Positions 54,490 to 63,913 are shown, numbered from the stretch's first letter. The stretch: 64,000 nucleotides of DNA from Luteolibacter yonseiensis (GCF_016595465.1 NZ_JAENIK010000011.1:992001-1056000), one strand, 5' to 3'. Notes: generated by a model from the letters alone, not told the origin. Made by a program: numbers and translations.

Positions 54490-56672
54490 TGGGTGACGAG
54501 GCGTTCTTCGAGTTTGGGGTCAGGCACCGCTCCGCGTTCGAGCGCCTGCTGGTAGTATTCCTTGGCCTGATCGAGGCGTTTGTCACGCGCGCAAAGCACC
54601 GCGAGCGCGATGTAGCCCTCGTTCGGCATCGGATCAGCGGCGATGGAGGCCTTGAAATTGGCTTCGGCCTCTCCCGCACGGCCCAGGTTGAGGGTGGTCT
54701 TGGCGAGGAGGAAATAGCTTTTCGCGTCATCCGGCAGGATCTGGATGGCGGTCTTGAATTCCTGTTCGGCGGCGGCGAGATCCCCGAGCAGGAAAAGCGA
54801 GTAACCCAGCATCCGGTGGGCATACGGGTTGTTAGCCTCCAGCTCCACCGCGCGGCGGAACTTGTCCACGGCGGCGGTGGGATCATTCAGCTTCAGGTCC
54901 ACGACACCCAGCTTGCAAAGCGTGGGGATGTGGCCGGGGTGCTGCTCCATGATCATTTCAAACAATTCGCGGGTTGGCAGCAGACGGCCTGCGGAGTAGG
55001 ATTTCTCGGCGGTCCGCTCGAGAACGGAAATGTCGCGGTTCAGCGCGTCGGTGTTGCGGCCGACGGTGTCGCGGTCCTGGGCGAAAGGGGAAATGAACAC
55101 TCCATCCACCTGTCTGTCGGCGAGAAGCTGCTGCTCGTCGGGAGTGAGCTGGACGTCCTGTCCGTCCAACAATTTGATGGCCTGGTCCATCTCCTCGCTT
55201 TCTCCGCCCATGTCCTTGGCGGCCTGGACCATGAGATCGCTGGCCTGGCGGCGGCGCTCCTGCACGGCGAGCTGCTTGCGGATGATTTCACGCAGCATCC
55301 GGACTTCTTCCGGATTTGACGAGGCGTTGCCTCCGGCGAGCGAGCGTTCCTCGCCGCGCAGCCGTTTTTCCAAGTCCTCGAGACGCTGGTCCTGGTCCCG
55401 TTTCTCCTGCTGGAGCCGGTTGATCTGCGACTTGGCGATGGCGAGGTTTTGCTTTGCCGCGATCACCTCATCCTTGGTGCTGTTGTTGTCCAGATTCAGC
55501 CGCTCGACGGTTTCCTTCGCTTCGTTCAGGCTCTTTGAGAGGCCGAGGTTCTGCTGGATGAGGTGATTGATCTGACCGTCTCTGTTGAAATTGAGCAGGA
55601 CGTTCATTTGCTCGCGCTCTTCCAGAAGAGAGTCGCGCTCGGTGCGGATCTGGGCGAAGGATTCCCTGCTTTCCTCGAGCTCCTTGACGAGGTTGTTGAT
55701 GCGTTCGTGCGCCTTGCCGAGCTCGAGGTTTTTCTGGGCGAGTTCCTTCTCCATCGCCATGAGCTGCGTCCGCTGGCCGGCGACGACCTCGTTCGAGACT
55801 TTTTCCTGAACCTTCAGATCGCGGTCCAGATTGGAGTATTTCTGCTGCATCACTCCGCGATCCGCCTGGAGCGTCGCGATCTCCGCGAGCGCCTCGGTGT
55901 GCCGGGCCCGGCTCTGGGTGAGGGCCATGCCCATGGCGTCGCGTTCCTGCTCCAGGCCTGCGATGCGTTGTTCGATCGCCTTCATCTCGCTTTCCACCGG
56001 ACTGGCGGCGAGCCGGGCGCGGAGCGACTGCAGGCTGTTTTCCGCCGCGCGGAGCTGCGCTTGGGCGAAGTCGCGCTGGCGGGCCATGTCGTTCACGCGG
56101 GAGAGGTCGCGGGACGTTTCCCCACCTGTCGTGGGAGCGGGCTTCGTGAGATTTTTCAGACGTTCCACCTCGGCCTCCGCTTCCCTGAGGCGTTTGGCGT
56201 CCATCGGGTTGACATCGAGGACGCCCGGTTTGAGCGGCATGACCCCTTCCGCGGGATCGATCAATGTGCCGGAGGTTTTTTCACCGCCTTCAAGTTCGGC
56301 GGTGACCTTGCGCTGGTTTTTCTTCTGTTCCTCAGCCCGCGTGAACAAGCGGGCGAGGGTGTCGGAATTTTTCGAGATGCTGCCACCGACCATCTCGGGC
56401 TTCCACGCCGGATAATAGGTGCGGACACCCTCCATCAGCTTGTTCGCCGCCCTGAGCTTTTCCGATGCGCCGACGAAATCCCCGCTCTCTTCCAACCGCT
56501 CGGCGTCGCGTTTCGCCAGATAGGCCTGGAAATAGACATCGGAGGGATCGAACTGCGCGGGCGACACCGGAGGCGGTGTCTGCGCCTGTGCGGAGGCCGT
56601 GGCTATCAAAAGCACGGAGGTGGTCAGCCCCGCCATGGGCGCGCAGAGGTTTTTCGTGATCCGGTCGAACAT
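54486..56672 (-). CDS. Exported coiled-coil and TPR protein
   Basis: 728 residues with a signal sequence (about 14-30, ending ASA-QA). A long coiled coil runs about 165-460 (heptad-rich LEQERDAMGMALTQSRARHTEALAEIATLQ and further), then TPRs (about 560-725) with FRRAVELEANNPYAHRMLGYSLFLLGDLAAAEQEF and YYQQALERGAVPDPKLEE. Architecture suggests a periplasmic scaffold. Followed by the lipoprotein gene with a 4-nt overlap. No enzymatic motif. Confidence 0.78.
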   Translation of the reverse strand: MFDRITKNLCAPMAGLTTSVLLIATASAQAQTPPPVSPAQFDPSDVYFQAYLAKRDAERLEESGDFVGASEKLRAANKLMEGVRTYYPAWKPEMVGGSISKNSDTLARLFTRAEEQKKNQRKVTAELEGGEKTSGTLIDPAEGVMPLKPGVLDVNPMDAKRLREAEAEVERLKNLTKPAPTTGGETSRDLSRVNDMARQRDFAQAQLRAAENSLQSLRARLAASPVESEMKAIEQRIAGLEQERDAMGMALTQSRARHTEALAEIATLQADRGVMQQKYSNLDRDLKVQEKVSNEVVAGQRTQLMAMEKELAQKNLELGKAHERINNLVKELEESRESFAQIRTERDSLLEEREQMNVLLNFNRDGQINHLIQQNLGLSKSLNEAKETVERLNLDNNSTKDEVIAAKQNLAIAKSQINRLQQEKRDQDQRLEDLEKRLRGEERSLAGGNASSNPEEVRMLREIIRKQLAVQERRRQASDLMVQAAKDMGGESEEMDQAIKLLDGQDVQLTPDEQQLLADRQVDGVFISPFAQDRDTVGRNTDALNRDISVLERTAEKSYSAGRLLPTRELFEMIMEQHPGHIPTLCKLGVVDLKLNDPTAAVDKFRRAVELEANNPYAHRMLGYSLFLLGDLAAAEQEFKTAIQILPDDAKSYFLLAKTTLNLGRAGEAEANFKASIAADPMPNEGYIALAVLCARDKRLDQAKEYYQQALERGAVPDPKLEERLVTQ

Positions 56673-56725
56673 CGGGCAGCCACCGTAGGCACGGGATTCG
56701 GGCGGGGCAAGCGGGATTCCAGAGC

Positions 56726-59098
56726 TTAATTCTTCTTCAGGATCATGACGAAACCGCCTCCCGGCGACATGCGGGCGGTGGCCTTGTCGCCGGATTTTAC
56801 CTCACGACCGCCGATTTCCAGCCGGGTCTTTTCTCCCTCCACATCGCTGAAGGAAACCGCGTGGAAATTTCCAGAAGGAAGGAAATCCAGAACGAAATCA
56901 TACGTTTTGACCTGGTCGGTACCATTGATGACGGCGATCCACCATGAATCGCCGGATCTGCGGGCGAGTGCGGCGATCTCGCCGATCCTGCTGCCGGGCA
57001 GCACCCGCAGTTCGTCCCAGACGACGGGCTTCGTGCGGATGAAATCAACGACTTCGGCGGGTTGCGCGAGGTAGGATTTCGCGCTGTCCGCCCAGTGATT
57101 GAGCGGGGAATTGTAGGCGACGGCGGCGGCCATTTGCGATCCGGCCGTCGTTTTACCCATCGGTCCGTCCCGGAAGACGGTGGGGGTGAAATCGGCGGGA
57201 CCGGTGACAAGGCGGGTGAACGGCAGCGCCGCGAGGTGGGAGCGGGCGACATTTCCCCCCTGCTCCATCCCGAAGACCGCCTCGCGGGTCATCCAGTGAG
57301 GCCACGTCCGTTCCTCGCCGGCGGGCTTGTTCGCACCGTGGAAATTGATCAGGATCTTTTCCTTCGCGCCGATTTCCAGGCAGGATTTGAAGAACGCGAG
57401 CCGGTCCTGGCTCTCGCTGTCCATGAAGTCGATCTTCACGCCGACGGCCCCGGCGGCGGCGACGTTCTTGAAAAACTCCTCGCGCTTTTCGAGCGATTTG
57501 AGCCGCTCCCAATGCTCCCAGACCATGATCTTCACCTTCTTGGTGGCCGCGTAATCGCACACCTCCCTGAGGCTCGCCCACTCGTCCCTTCCATTGCGGT
57601 GCCAGCCCATCTTCGGCTCGCGCCATGGATCATCGATGACGTAGTAGTCGCAGTTCAGCGAGGCGGCGTCGTCCACGAATCCCTTGATGAGTTCCCATTT
57701 CGCGGTGTCCCACTGCCCGAAGCCCCATGTCCAGTAGGAGCGGCCGGGCTTGAGCCAGTCCGTTTTCATGCCTTGGGGAAACCGCTTCGCATCAGGCGGC
57801 GGCGAGACGTTGTAAACAATGCTCTGGTTCACCAGCCCGTTGAGATCCTCCGCGGCGATGACGATACGCCATGGCGTGGCGATCTCGCCCTCCATGGTCC
57901 AGCCTTCCGCATCATCCTCGAAGATGCCGTTCAGCGTCCGTCCCCGCGGGCCCAGGGTCATGCCGCTGTAGCCGAACATGTTCGCCTCGGTGATGCTGGC
58001 ATAGCCGCCATCCTTCAGCTCGACCGTCACCGGCATGGTGATCTGGCGGGTGGGGGAGTCGTCCTTCACGGTGAAGTGGAGGAAATTCGCTTCGTAGTTT
58101 CCGGTGTTGTGATTGCTCCAGTAGCTCGCTCCCTCCGGAATCACGAACGAGGTCGCCTCGCCCGTCACCTTTCTTTTTCCACCGCCGGGGATGATGTAAC
58201 GCCAGGCGATGCCGTCGCCGTAGGCCCGCCAATCCAGCGTCCAGGTTTCGCCACCGCTGCGGATGGACACCTTTTCCCCGTTGCAGAGATCATGCATCGA
58301 GGTCGTGTTGCCGAACCACGCGTAGGTCTCGTCCGTCTTGTAGGGTTGCGCGCCGCCGATCTCGACATCCTTCCCGAGATCTACTGCGTCCACCGTAACT
58401 CCCAGCGGGGACGGGGCCAATACCGGCCTGCCGTTCCGCAGCACCTGGATGACCAGCCTTCCGTCCGCCACGGAGATGCCCGCCTTGACCTTCTTGTCAG
58501 GGCTGGAAATCACACGTTGTGGTCTGGCGGCGGCGAGTTTCGCAACATCGCCTTCGTAGTGTGGAAGGCTCACCGTCCAGCGCGGTCCCATGGCGGGGGC
58601 CTCGTCGGAGTAGATGAAGCGTGCGTCCGCCCAATTCGCGTGATCGCTGTTTTTTCCGTCGCCCGCATCGGTCACCCGGAGTTCCACCAGCTTCACCCCT
58701 GCCAGATCCACATCCACTTTTTTCGCCGCATCGCCCTTGCGGAGAGTCCCGCTGTCATAGAGCTTTTTTCCGTCGCCGATGACTTGGAAGACGACCGATC
58801 CGGATTGCTCCGGCCCGTCATCCGCGCCGACGGTTGCCTGGAACCGGACGGATTTCTGGCCGCGCAGGTTCACGAACGCATCACTCGGCGCATGGACTCC
58901 CATTCCGCGCGGATAGGTCGTGCCCGCGATGGACAGCGGTTTGTTGGAAATCGACTTGTTCTTCTTCGCGTCTCCGAAGCCCGTGCTGAAGCCGCTGGTG
59001 TCGTATTCGTCCAACCAGATTTCCTTGGCGGACAGGGACGCCAGCGGGCACAGGGCGAGCAGGGACAGCGTGAGTCGGGATGGGTTGAACGGATTCAT
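56726..59098 (-). CDS. Secreted NPCBM-GH97 alpha-glycosidase
   Basis: 790 residues. Signal peptide (ending LSA-KE), an NPCBM carbohydrate-binding domain (about 25-165: YPRGMGVHAPSDAFVNLRG, FQATVGADDG, VELRVTDAGDGKNSDHANWADARF), then a GH97 N-terminal, catalytic and C-terminal domain. The catalytic block contains YWTWGFGQWDTAKW, YYVIDDPWREPKMGWHRNG and GVKIDFMDSE. The Asp in VKIDFMD fits the nucleophile of retaining alpha-galactosidase-type GH97 rather than the inverting SusB type; this is inferred. Lies next to a GH76 gene on the same strand. Confidence 0.87.
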   Translation of the reverse strand: MNPFNPSRLTLSLLALCPLASLSAKEIWLDEYDTSGFSTGFGDAKKNKSISNKPLSIAGTTYPRGMGVHAPSDAFVNLRGQKSVRFQATVGADDGPEQSGSVVFQVIGDGKKLYDSGTLRKGDAAKKVDVDLAGVKLVELRVTDAGDGKNSDHANWADARFIYSDEAPAMGPRWTVSLPHYEGDVAKLAAARPQRVISSPDKKVKAGISVADGRLVIQVLRNGRPVLAPSPLGVTVDAVDLGKDVEIGGAQPYKTDETYAWFGNTTSMHDLCNGEKVSIRSGGETWTLDWRAYGDGIAWRYIIPGGGKRKVTGEATSFVIPEGASYWSNHNTGNYEANFLHFTVKDDSPTRQITMPVTVELKDGGYASITEANMFGYSGMTLGPRGRTLNGIFEDDAEGWTMEGEIATPWRIVIAAEDLNGLVNQSIVYNVSPPPDAKRFPQGMKTDWLKPGRSYWTWGFGQWDTAKWELIKGFVDDAASLNCDYYVIDDPWREPKMGWHRNGRDEWASLREVCDYAATKKVKIMVWEHWERLKSLEKREEFFKNVAAAGAVGVKIDFMDSESQDRLAFFKSCLEIGAKEKILINFHGANKPAGEERTWPHWMTREAVFGMEQGGNVARSHLAALPFTRLVTGPADFTPTVFRDGPMGKTTAGSQMAAAVAYNSPLNHWADSAKSYLAQPAEVVDFIRTKPVVWDELRVLPGSRIGEIAALARRSGDSWWIAVINGTDQVKTYDFVLDFLPSGNFHAVSFSDVEGEKTRLEIGGREVKSGDKATARMSPGGGFVMILKKN

Positions 59099-59166
59099 TG
59101 GTTGGCGGTGAGATTGATGGAACGCGCGGGATGGTCAACGGACTTGGATGATGGGGGATGACAAAC

Positions 59167-60309
59167 TTATTTTTTCCGGTCGTCCGCAGCCTTGCCGGTG
59201 AGGATCTCCGCCGCCACCCAGTAAGCCCGCGCGGGGCTGGCCTGGTTGAGAAGCATGCTCTCCTCCCGGCGGGGGCTCATTTTGCGTTCCCATGTCACGG
59301 GGTAACGTCCGTTGGGTTCCTTGAGATTGTCGTGCACATAGGTCAGGGATTTTTCCACGACCTCCGCCCAGTGCCTGTCCCCGCTTTCCTGATAAAGCTC
59401 CAGGTAGGACTCCACCAGCATGTGGGCGAAACGACCGCTGTCGGCGACCGCTCCGTTCTCCCGCACCCAGAATTTTTCCGCCGCCAGGGAGACCCGCCTG
59501 GCTTCCTCCAGATAACGCGCTTCTCCGGTGATCTTGTGGAAGAGGCAGTTCGCACGGATCATCAGCGCGGTGTTGTAGGTGAATTTCCTGCGGCCGACGC
59601 GCCCTTCCAGATTGATGTTGTCGAAGTAAAGGCCGTCCGTGTCCTGAAGGCGGGAGTTTGTCCATGCATACAGGCGCCTGGCGATTTCCAGATATTTCCC
59701 GTCCTTCGTGAGCTGGTGCAGCCGCAACGCCGAAACAATGGCCGGGCCGTTCGTACAGGTGTGCTTGGAGCGCAGGATGTTTTCCCGCCAGTAGAGTCCT
59801 CCTCCGAGCTTGTCGTCCTCGCCGGTCATGACGAAATCGAATGTCGCGATCGCCCGGTCCAAATATTTTTGTTCCTTGCTGACTTCGAAAACCTCCGCCA
59901 GCGCCAGCACCAGCCAGGCGTTGTCATCGTAATAGCGGTCGGATTCCTTCGGGCCGGGCTGCACGTCGAAGCCCTCGACGCCGTTGTGCTTGAGCCAATA
60001 CACCTGGATGGCATCCGCATACGCCTTGGTTTCAGGAAGGTATTTCCCGGGCTCGACAGCGGAGGCCGCGGCCAGCGCGGTAAGCTGCACGCCCACTCCC
60101 CACATGAAGGATGGGTGCGAGGGCGCGCCGTTCTCATCCGGGGCCATCTCCGCATAGAGTCCGGATTCGGAAAGCCAGAGATCCTTCTTGATGGTTGTGA
60201 GATTCTCTTCTCCCCAACTGGCATACGGTGGGGCGGCTTCCAGCGGGCCAAGCATCAGGATTCCTAACAGAAGTGCCGTCGTCAGGCCTTTGACATGTTG
60301 TATGCTCAT
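59167..60309 (-). CDS. Secreted GH76-family alpha-1,6-mannanase-like protein
   Basis: 380 residues from ATG 60309 (MSIQHVKGLTTALLL), signal peptide ending LEA-AP. Helical (alpha/alpha)6 barrel with the GH76 catalytic Asp pair in RYYDDNAWLVLALAE (about 124-138) and conserved SFMWGVGVQLTALAAA and TYNTALMIRANCLFH. GH76 enzymes cut alpha-1,6-mannan. The GH97 gene starts 68 nt downstream, suggesting a shared glycan-degrading unit. A longer frame to 60327 adds only six residues. Confidence 0.87.
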   Translation of the reverse strand: MSIQHVKGLTTALLLGILMLGPLEAAPPYASWGEENLTTIKKDLWLSESGLYAEMAPDENGAPSHPSFMWGVGVQLTALAAASAVEPGKYLPETKAYADAIQVYWLKHNGVEGFDVQPGPKESDRYYDDNAWLVLALAEVFEVSKEQKYLDRAIATFDFVMTGEDDKLGGGLYWRENILRSKHTCTNGPAIVSALRLHQLTKDGKYLEIARRLYAWTNSRLQDTDGLYFDNINLEGRVGRRKFTYNTALMIRANCLFHKITGEARYLEEARRVSLAAEKFWVRENGAVADSGRFAHMLVESYLELYQESGDRHWAEVVEKSLTYVHDNLKEPNGRYPVTWERKMSPRREESMLLNQASPARAYWVAAEILTGKAADDRKK

Positions 60310-60377
60310 GGGGTGTGTGACCTGCAACTACGTGTGTTTTCACCTTATATTTCACGGGATTTCCGATCATGCGTCAC

Positions 60378-60410
60378 AAAAAACGGCCTTCCCGCGATGC
60401 GGAAAGGCCG
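60378..60410 (-). terminator. Terminator of the HU gene
   Basis: On the minus strand the stem CGGCCTTTCCGC/GCGGGAAGGCCG (one mismatch, loop ATC) is followed by six T. It lies 50 nt after the HU stop codon and before the GH76 start. Confidence 0.85.
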
Positions 60411-60459
60411 GTTGTTAGATCGTTGGAAATGCGGGGCATTCCGTGACCGGATCAGGCGG

Positions 60460-60789
60460 TCAGCCCGCCATGTCCTTGAGCTTCTTCAAAGGACGGACCT
60501 TGACGACGGTGCTCGCTGGCTTGGCCTTGAAAGTGACTTCTTCCTTGGTGAAAGGATTGATGCCCTTGCGAGCCTTGGTCGCCGGCTTGCGGACGGTGCT
60601 GATCTTGAGAAGGCCCGGAAGGACGAACTCGCCGACAGCGTTCTTGGTGACGTGGGACTCGATGATGGTGCTGAGGCCATCCAGAACAGCGGCCACTTGC
60701 TTGCGGCTGAGTTCGGTGCTGGCGGCGATTTCGTCGAGGATCTGGGTTTTGGAATACTTTTCCTTAGTGAGTTTAAGCTTGGTTGCCAT
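60460..60789 (-). CDS. HU-family DNA-binding protein
   Basis: 109 residues, about 15 longer than E. coli HU because of a lysine-rich N-terminal extension (MATKLKLTKEKYSK). The HU/IHF fold is visible: TQILDEIAASTELSRKQVAAVLDGL and FVLPGLLKISTVRKPATKARKGINPFTKEEVTFKAKPASTVVKVRPLKKLKD, with the DNA-bending arm Pro in INPFTKEE. A nucleoid-associated protein. The frame is open further upstream (to 61125) but start 60789 fits the family; the repeat region lies immediately upstream. Confidence 0.93.
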   Translation of the reverse strand: MATKLKLTKEKYSKTQILDEIAASTELSRKQVAAVLDGLSTIIESHVTKNAVGEFVLPGLLKISTVRKPATKARKGINPFTKEEVTFKAKPASTVVKVRPLKKLKDMAG

Positions 60790-60835
60790 GCACCGGAATT
60801 CGCTTAACGGCGGGAGAATGTCAAGAATACTGATG

Positions 60836-60876
60836 ACGGGTCCGACGACAGGTCCGGAGACGGGTCCGGAGACAGG
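60836..60876. repeat. 12-bp tandem repeat upstream of HU
   Basis: Three full copies of a 12-nt unit (ACGGGTCCGACG, ACAGGTCCGGAG, ACGGGTCCGGAG at 60836, 60848, 60860) and a partial fourth. They lie 46-87 nt upstream of the HU start, in the probable promoter/leader region. Confidence 0.85.
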
Positions 60877-60898
60877 CGCTTTCCGTTGTTTGCAACCC

Positions 60899-61327
60899 TC
60901 AGTCGTCCCACCCCTCTTCAGCGGCGTAACGGGCCAGCGCGTCGGCCCGGTGTTGGAGCATTTCGGCGAGTTCCGGCCACTCCTCCGGGGTTCCCATATT
61001 GAGTGTGGGGTGCTCTTCGCCCCGCCGCATGTGGTCGGCCACATCCGCCCATTCCGCGCTGAAATGCAGCAATGCCTCGCGTGGTTCCTCGCCGAGGGTG
61101 CTGGACATGTAGTCCGTCGGGACATCCCCGCTGATGGCCCACCAACCGACGCGCCCGCTGTGCTTCACGGACTGGACAGCCCAGAGCGCGACGTCCGGTT
61201 CCACGTGGAAGGTCGGCCAATTTTCCACGCCTCCATGCCGGCAGCCTTGAAAATCGAGGTAATCGATGACTTTCCGGCGCTCTTCCGCGATCCATTTTTC
61301 CTCTTCCGTCTTTTCGGGTGCCTTCAT
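60899..61327 (-). CDS. DUF4826 family protein
   Basis: 142 residues: EEEKWIAEERRKVIDYLDFQGCRHGGVENWPTFHVEPDVALWAVQ, VGWWAISGDVPTDYMSST and a conserved tail EWPELAEMLQHRADALARYAAEEGWDD. Fits the DUF4826 family as I remember it; function unknown and no catalytic residues assigned. Start at ATG 61327 rather than the longer frame from 61621, which runs into lnt. No signal peptide. Confidence 0.8.
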   Translation of the reverse strand: MKAPEKTEEEKWIAEERRKVIDYLDFQGCRHGGVENWPTFHVEPDVALWAVQSVKHSGRVGWWAISGDVPTDYMSSTLGEEPREALLHFSAEWADVADHMRRGEEHPTLNMGTPEEWPELAEMLQHRADALARYAAEEGWDD

Positions 61328-61454
61328 CGTGCGGGAAAATAGGCGGCGGTTCTTCGGGCGGAAAGGTGTTTTTCCGGAGAAAATGACATTGCCCGGAGGT
61401 TTTGTTTCACCAATGATTGATTGGTCTGTTGATGGCCATTTTCCGAACTCTTCC

Positions 61455-62858
61455 ATGAAACACCTTTCTTCGTTTCCCGCCCGCTGCACGTTGTCCGTGA
61501 TTTCCGGAGCGGTGTTCGCCTCGGCGTTTCCGGCGATCGGCTGGAGATGGCTGGTGCTGCCCGGCCTGGTTGGATTGTTGATCGCTCTCGATGGTGAGAA
61601 AGGGACGCGGGCGCGGACCATCGGTTTCCTGCACGGGATGGCGGTTTATGCGTCCGGGCTGACATGGCTGATGGAAATATTCGGCACCATGGCGGTGATG
61701 TTGTGGGCGGTGCTCGCGGGATTCAGCGTGCTGTTCGCGGAGTTCCAGAGCCGTGCCGCGATCCGGGGAATCACCGGATGGAAATGGGCCGCCTTCACCG
61801 CGTTGAACTGGTCGGCGCTGGAGTTCATACGAGCGGAGCTGTTTCCTCTCAAGTTTCCCTGGATGACGGCCGGACTTGCGGTGGGGCCGAATTCGTTGCT
61901 GCCATGGATCGGTGTTTACGGTGTGGGTCTGGTTGTCGTGCTGGCTACGGCTTTTCTCGTAGCGAGGAAATGGATGGGGGGAACGGTGGCGCTGTCGGTG
62001 CTGGCTGCCTGCGTTTTCCTGAATCCCCGTGTGCCGGAACCTGCGGATGACGACGCGCGCGCGGTCAGTGTGGGTGGCTTGCAACTGGAGGGCGTTTCCC
62101 TGACCGACTATCTCAAGGGGACGCGGGAGATGCCGGCCGGCGTGGATCTGGTGGTGTGGCCGGAGTATGCCGTTCCCTATGACATCCGTTCGGACAAGCG
62201 CGATTGGGAATTGGTGCGGAAGCTTTGCCATGAACGTGGGCTGACACTTGTTTTCGGCAGCAAGGTCGGCCTCGCGTCGGACAAGGACTGGCGGAACATC
62301 GCCCTGACCGTTGATCCTTCAGGCGTCCTCGGCGAGCATACGAAAGTCCATCCCGTGCATTTTTTCAATGATGGCGCACCGGGCAAGACCACGTTGCCGG
62401 TCCCGACCGCCCACGGCAAAATCGGCACGCCCATCTGTTTCGACTGCGACTACGAAGGAGTCGTCCGGGGCATGACCGCCGCCGGAGCGGAGCTGATCGT
62501 CGCGCCGACCATGGATGCGGAGAAATGGACTGCCCGCCAGCACGACCAGCATGCGGAGCTTTTCCGCATCCGTGCCTGTGAGAACGGACGCTGGCTTTTC
62601 GTCGTGGCGACCTCGGGTGTTTCACAAATCATCGATCCGAACGGTCATCTCCACGCAAGGCTGGACGCTCTCAAGCAGGGTCCTGTCCACGGCATGATGA
62701 AGCGGGAAACCGCACTCACGATCTACACCCGTGTCGGTTGGCTGACCCCTTGGTGCGTGCTGGGAGCGGCGGCTGTTTGCTGGCTTGCACTGCTTTTCAA
62801 GAAAACGCGCATTGGCAAAGACCGTGATTCAGCCGTTCCCCCAAACACCGATCCATGA
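61455..62858 (+). CDS. lnt: Apolipoprotein N-acyltransferase (Lnt-like)
   Basis: Transfers the third acyl chain to lipoproteins at the outer face of the inner membrane. 467 residues: about six N-terminal transmembrane helices (about 10-190) and a nitrilase-type domain (about 205-430) with catalytic Glu in VVWPEYAVPYD, Lys in TKVHPVHFF and Cys in CFDCDYEGVV, then a final helix (about 440-460). The block is shorter and more diverged than E. coli Lnt. Start ATG 61455; overlaps the alpha/beta hydrolase by 4 nt. Confidence 0.85.
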   Translation: MKHLSSFPARCTLSVISGAVFASAFPAIGWRWLVLPGLVGLLIALDGEKGTRARTIGFLHGMAVYASGLTWLMEIFGTMAVMLWAVLAGFSVLFAEFQSRAAIRGITGWKWAAFTALNWSALEFIRAELFPLKFPWMTAGLAVGPNSLLPWIGVYGVGLVVVLATAFLVARKWMGGTVALSVLAACVFLNPRVPEPADDDARAVSVGGLQLEGVSLTDYLKGTREMPAGVDLVVWPEYAVPYDIRSDKRDWELVRKLCHERGLTLVFGSKVGLASDKDWRNIALTVDPSGVLGEHTKVHPVHFFNDGAPGKTTLPVPTAHGKIGTPICFDCDYEGVVRGMTAAGAELIVAPTMDAEKWTARQHDQHAELFRIRACENGRWLFVVATSGVSQIIDPNGHLHARLDALKQGPVHGMMKRETALTIYTRVGWLTPWCVLGAAAVCWLALLFKKTRIGKDRDSAVPPNTDP

Positions 62859-63913
62859 AATCCGCTTTCGTCACGTGTTTCCTTTCGATTTTCCATCTGT
62901 TCAGAAAAGCCACCCTGCTGAACATCGTGTTGATCGCAAACTGTTGCCTGGCGGATGCGGAACGGACTGCCGCTGGCGCCGGGTCGGGAATATCCGCAGG
63001 ATATGAAGCTCCGTCGGACGCACCCTACACCGCTTGCGAGGTGTCCGTCCCCACACCGGCAGGCCATCAACTGGCGGGAACCCTGACCCTGCCGAAAAAT
63101 GCCGGGAGGGACCATCCTGTCGCAGCGGTGATCACCATCACCGGATCCGGGCCGCAGGAGAGGGATGGATTTCTGGGAATCGGCGACTACCGTCCTTTCC
63201 GGCAGATCGCCGATGAACTGGGCCGCAGGGGAATCGCCGTGTTGCGTATGGACGACAGGGGGACGGGTTCGTCCGGCGGCACCTTCAGGGGCAGTACTAG
63301 CGGGGACTTCGCGGAGGACGTCCGGGCTGGCCTGGCATGGTTGCGGAGCCGCCCGGAAATCAATCCGGACAAACTGGCGGTCCTGGGATATAGCGAAGGT
63401 GCGGTGATCGCGCCGCTGGTGGCGCAGAAGGAATCGGGGCTGGCCGCGCTCGTGCTGCTGGCCGGAGTGGCGGAACCTCCCCGCAGCGCTTTGCACTTTC
63501 AGATCGGGAATCAATATAGGCACGACCCATCGTTGACACCGGCCATGCGGGACGAGCTGCTGGCCGCCATTCCCGCGAAAATCGACGCGATGATGACCGG
63601 AGATCCGTGGCTCAGTTTTTTTCTCACGCTTGATCCCTCCGCAGCCATGCGTCGTGTGAAAGCGCCCGCGCTTGTCCTGACCGGATCCCGCGACCAGCAG
63701 GCGTTGCCGGCACAGGTTCCGTTGCAAGCGGCGGCATTTCTGGAGGGGGGCAACATGGATGTGACCGCCTGTGTGGTTCCCGGACTCAATCATCTTCTGG
63801 TGAAGGATGAGGACGGCTTTCCGGGAAATTATGCGAAGTTGCCGTCTCCGGTCCGGATCGATGCCGAGGCTCTGGCTTTCGTCTGCGATTGGTTGGTGAA
63901 GAGGTTGCGCTGA
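62855..63913 (+). CDS. Secreted alpha/beta hydrolase
   Basis: 352 residues with an N-terminal hydrophobic segment (about 17-34, ending CLA-DA), so exported. Alpha/beta hydrolase fold with oxyanion block ITITGSGPQERDG, the nucleophile elbow GYSEGA (Ser about 180), DDRGTGSSGG, acid Asp in LTGSRDQQ and His in PGLNHLL. Resembles bacterial esterase/acyl-hydrolase proteins of unknown substrate. Starts 4 nt inside lnt and is followed by 87 nt to the window edge with no supported gene. Confidence 0.85.
   Translation: MKSAFVTCFLSIFHLFRKATLLNIVLIANCCLADAERTAAGAGSGISAGYEAPSDAPYTACEVSVPTPAGHQLAGTLTLPKNAGRDHPVAAVITITGSGPQERDGFLGIGDYRPFRQIADELGRRGIAVLRMDDRGTGSSGGTFRGSTSGDFAEDVRAGLAWLRSRPEINPDKLAVLGYSEGAVIAPLVAQKESGLAALVLLAGVAEPPRSALHFQIGNQYRHDPSLTPAMRDELLAAIPAKIDAMMTGDPWLSFFLTLDPSAAMRRVKAPALVLTGSRDQQALPAQVPLQAAAFLEGGNMDVTACVVPGLNHLLVKDEDGFPGNYAKLPSPVRIDAEALAFVCDWLVKRLR

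Noticed and set aside
55563-56729. 388-codon frame antisense to the coiled-coil/TPR gene
   Set aside because: Composition mirrors the heptad coding on the opposite strand; no independent evidence.
57062-59161. 699-codon open frame antisense to the GH97 gene
   Set aside because: Same cause: high-GC antisense frame. No signal peptide, motif or start context; the GH97 protein on the other strand is full length and well conserved.
60460-61125. 221-codon frame extending the HU gene upstream
   Set aside because: HU proteins start at the Lys-rich block near 60789; the added residues overlap the DUF4826 gene out of frame and contain a tandem repeat.
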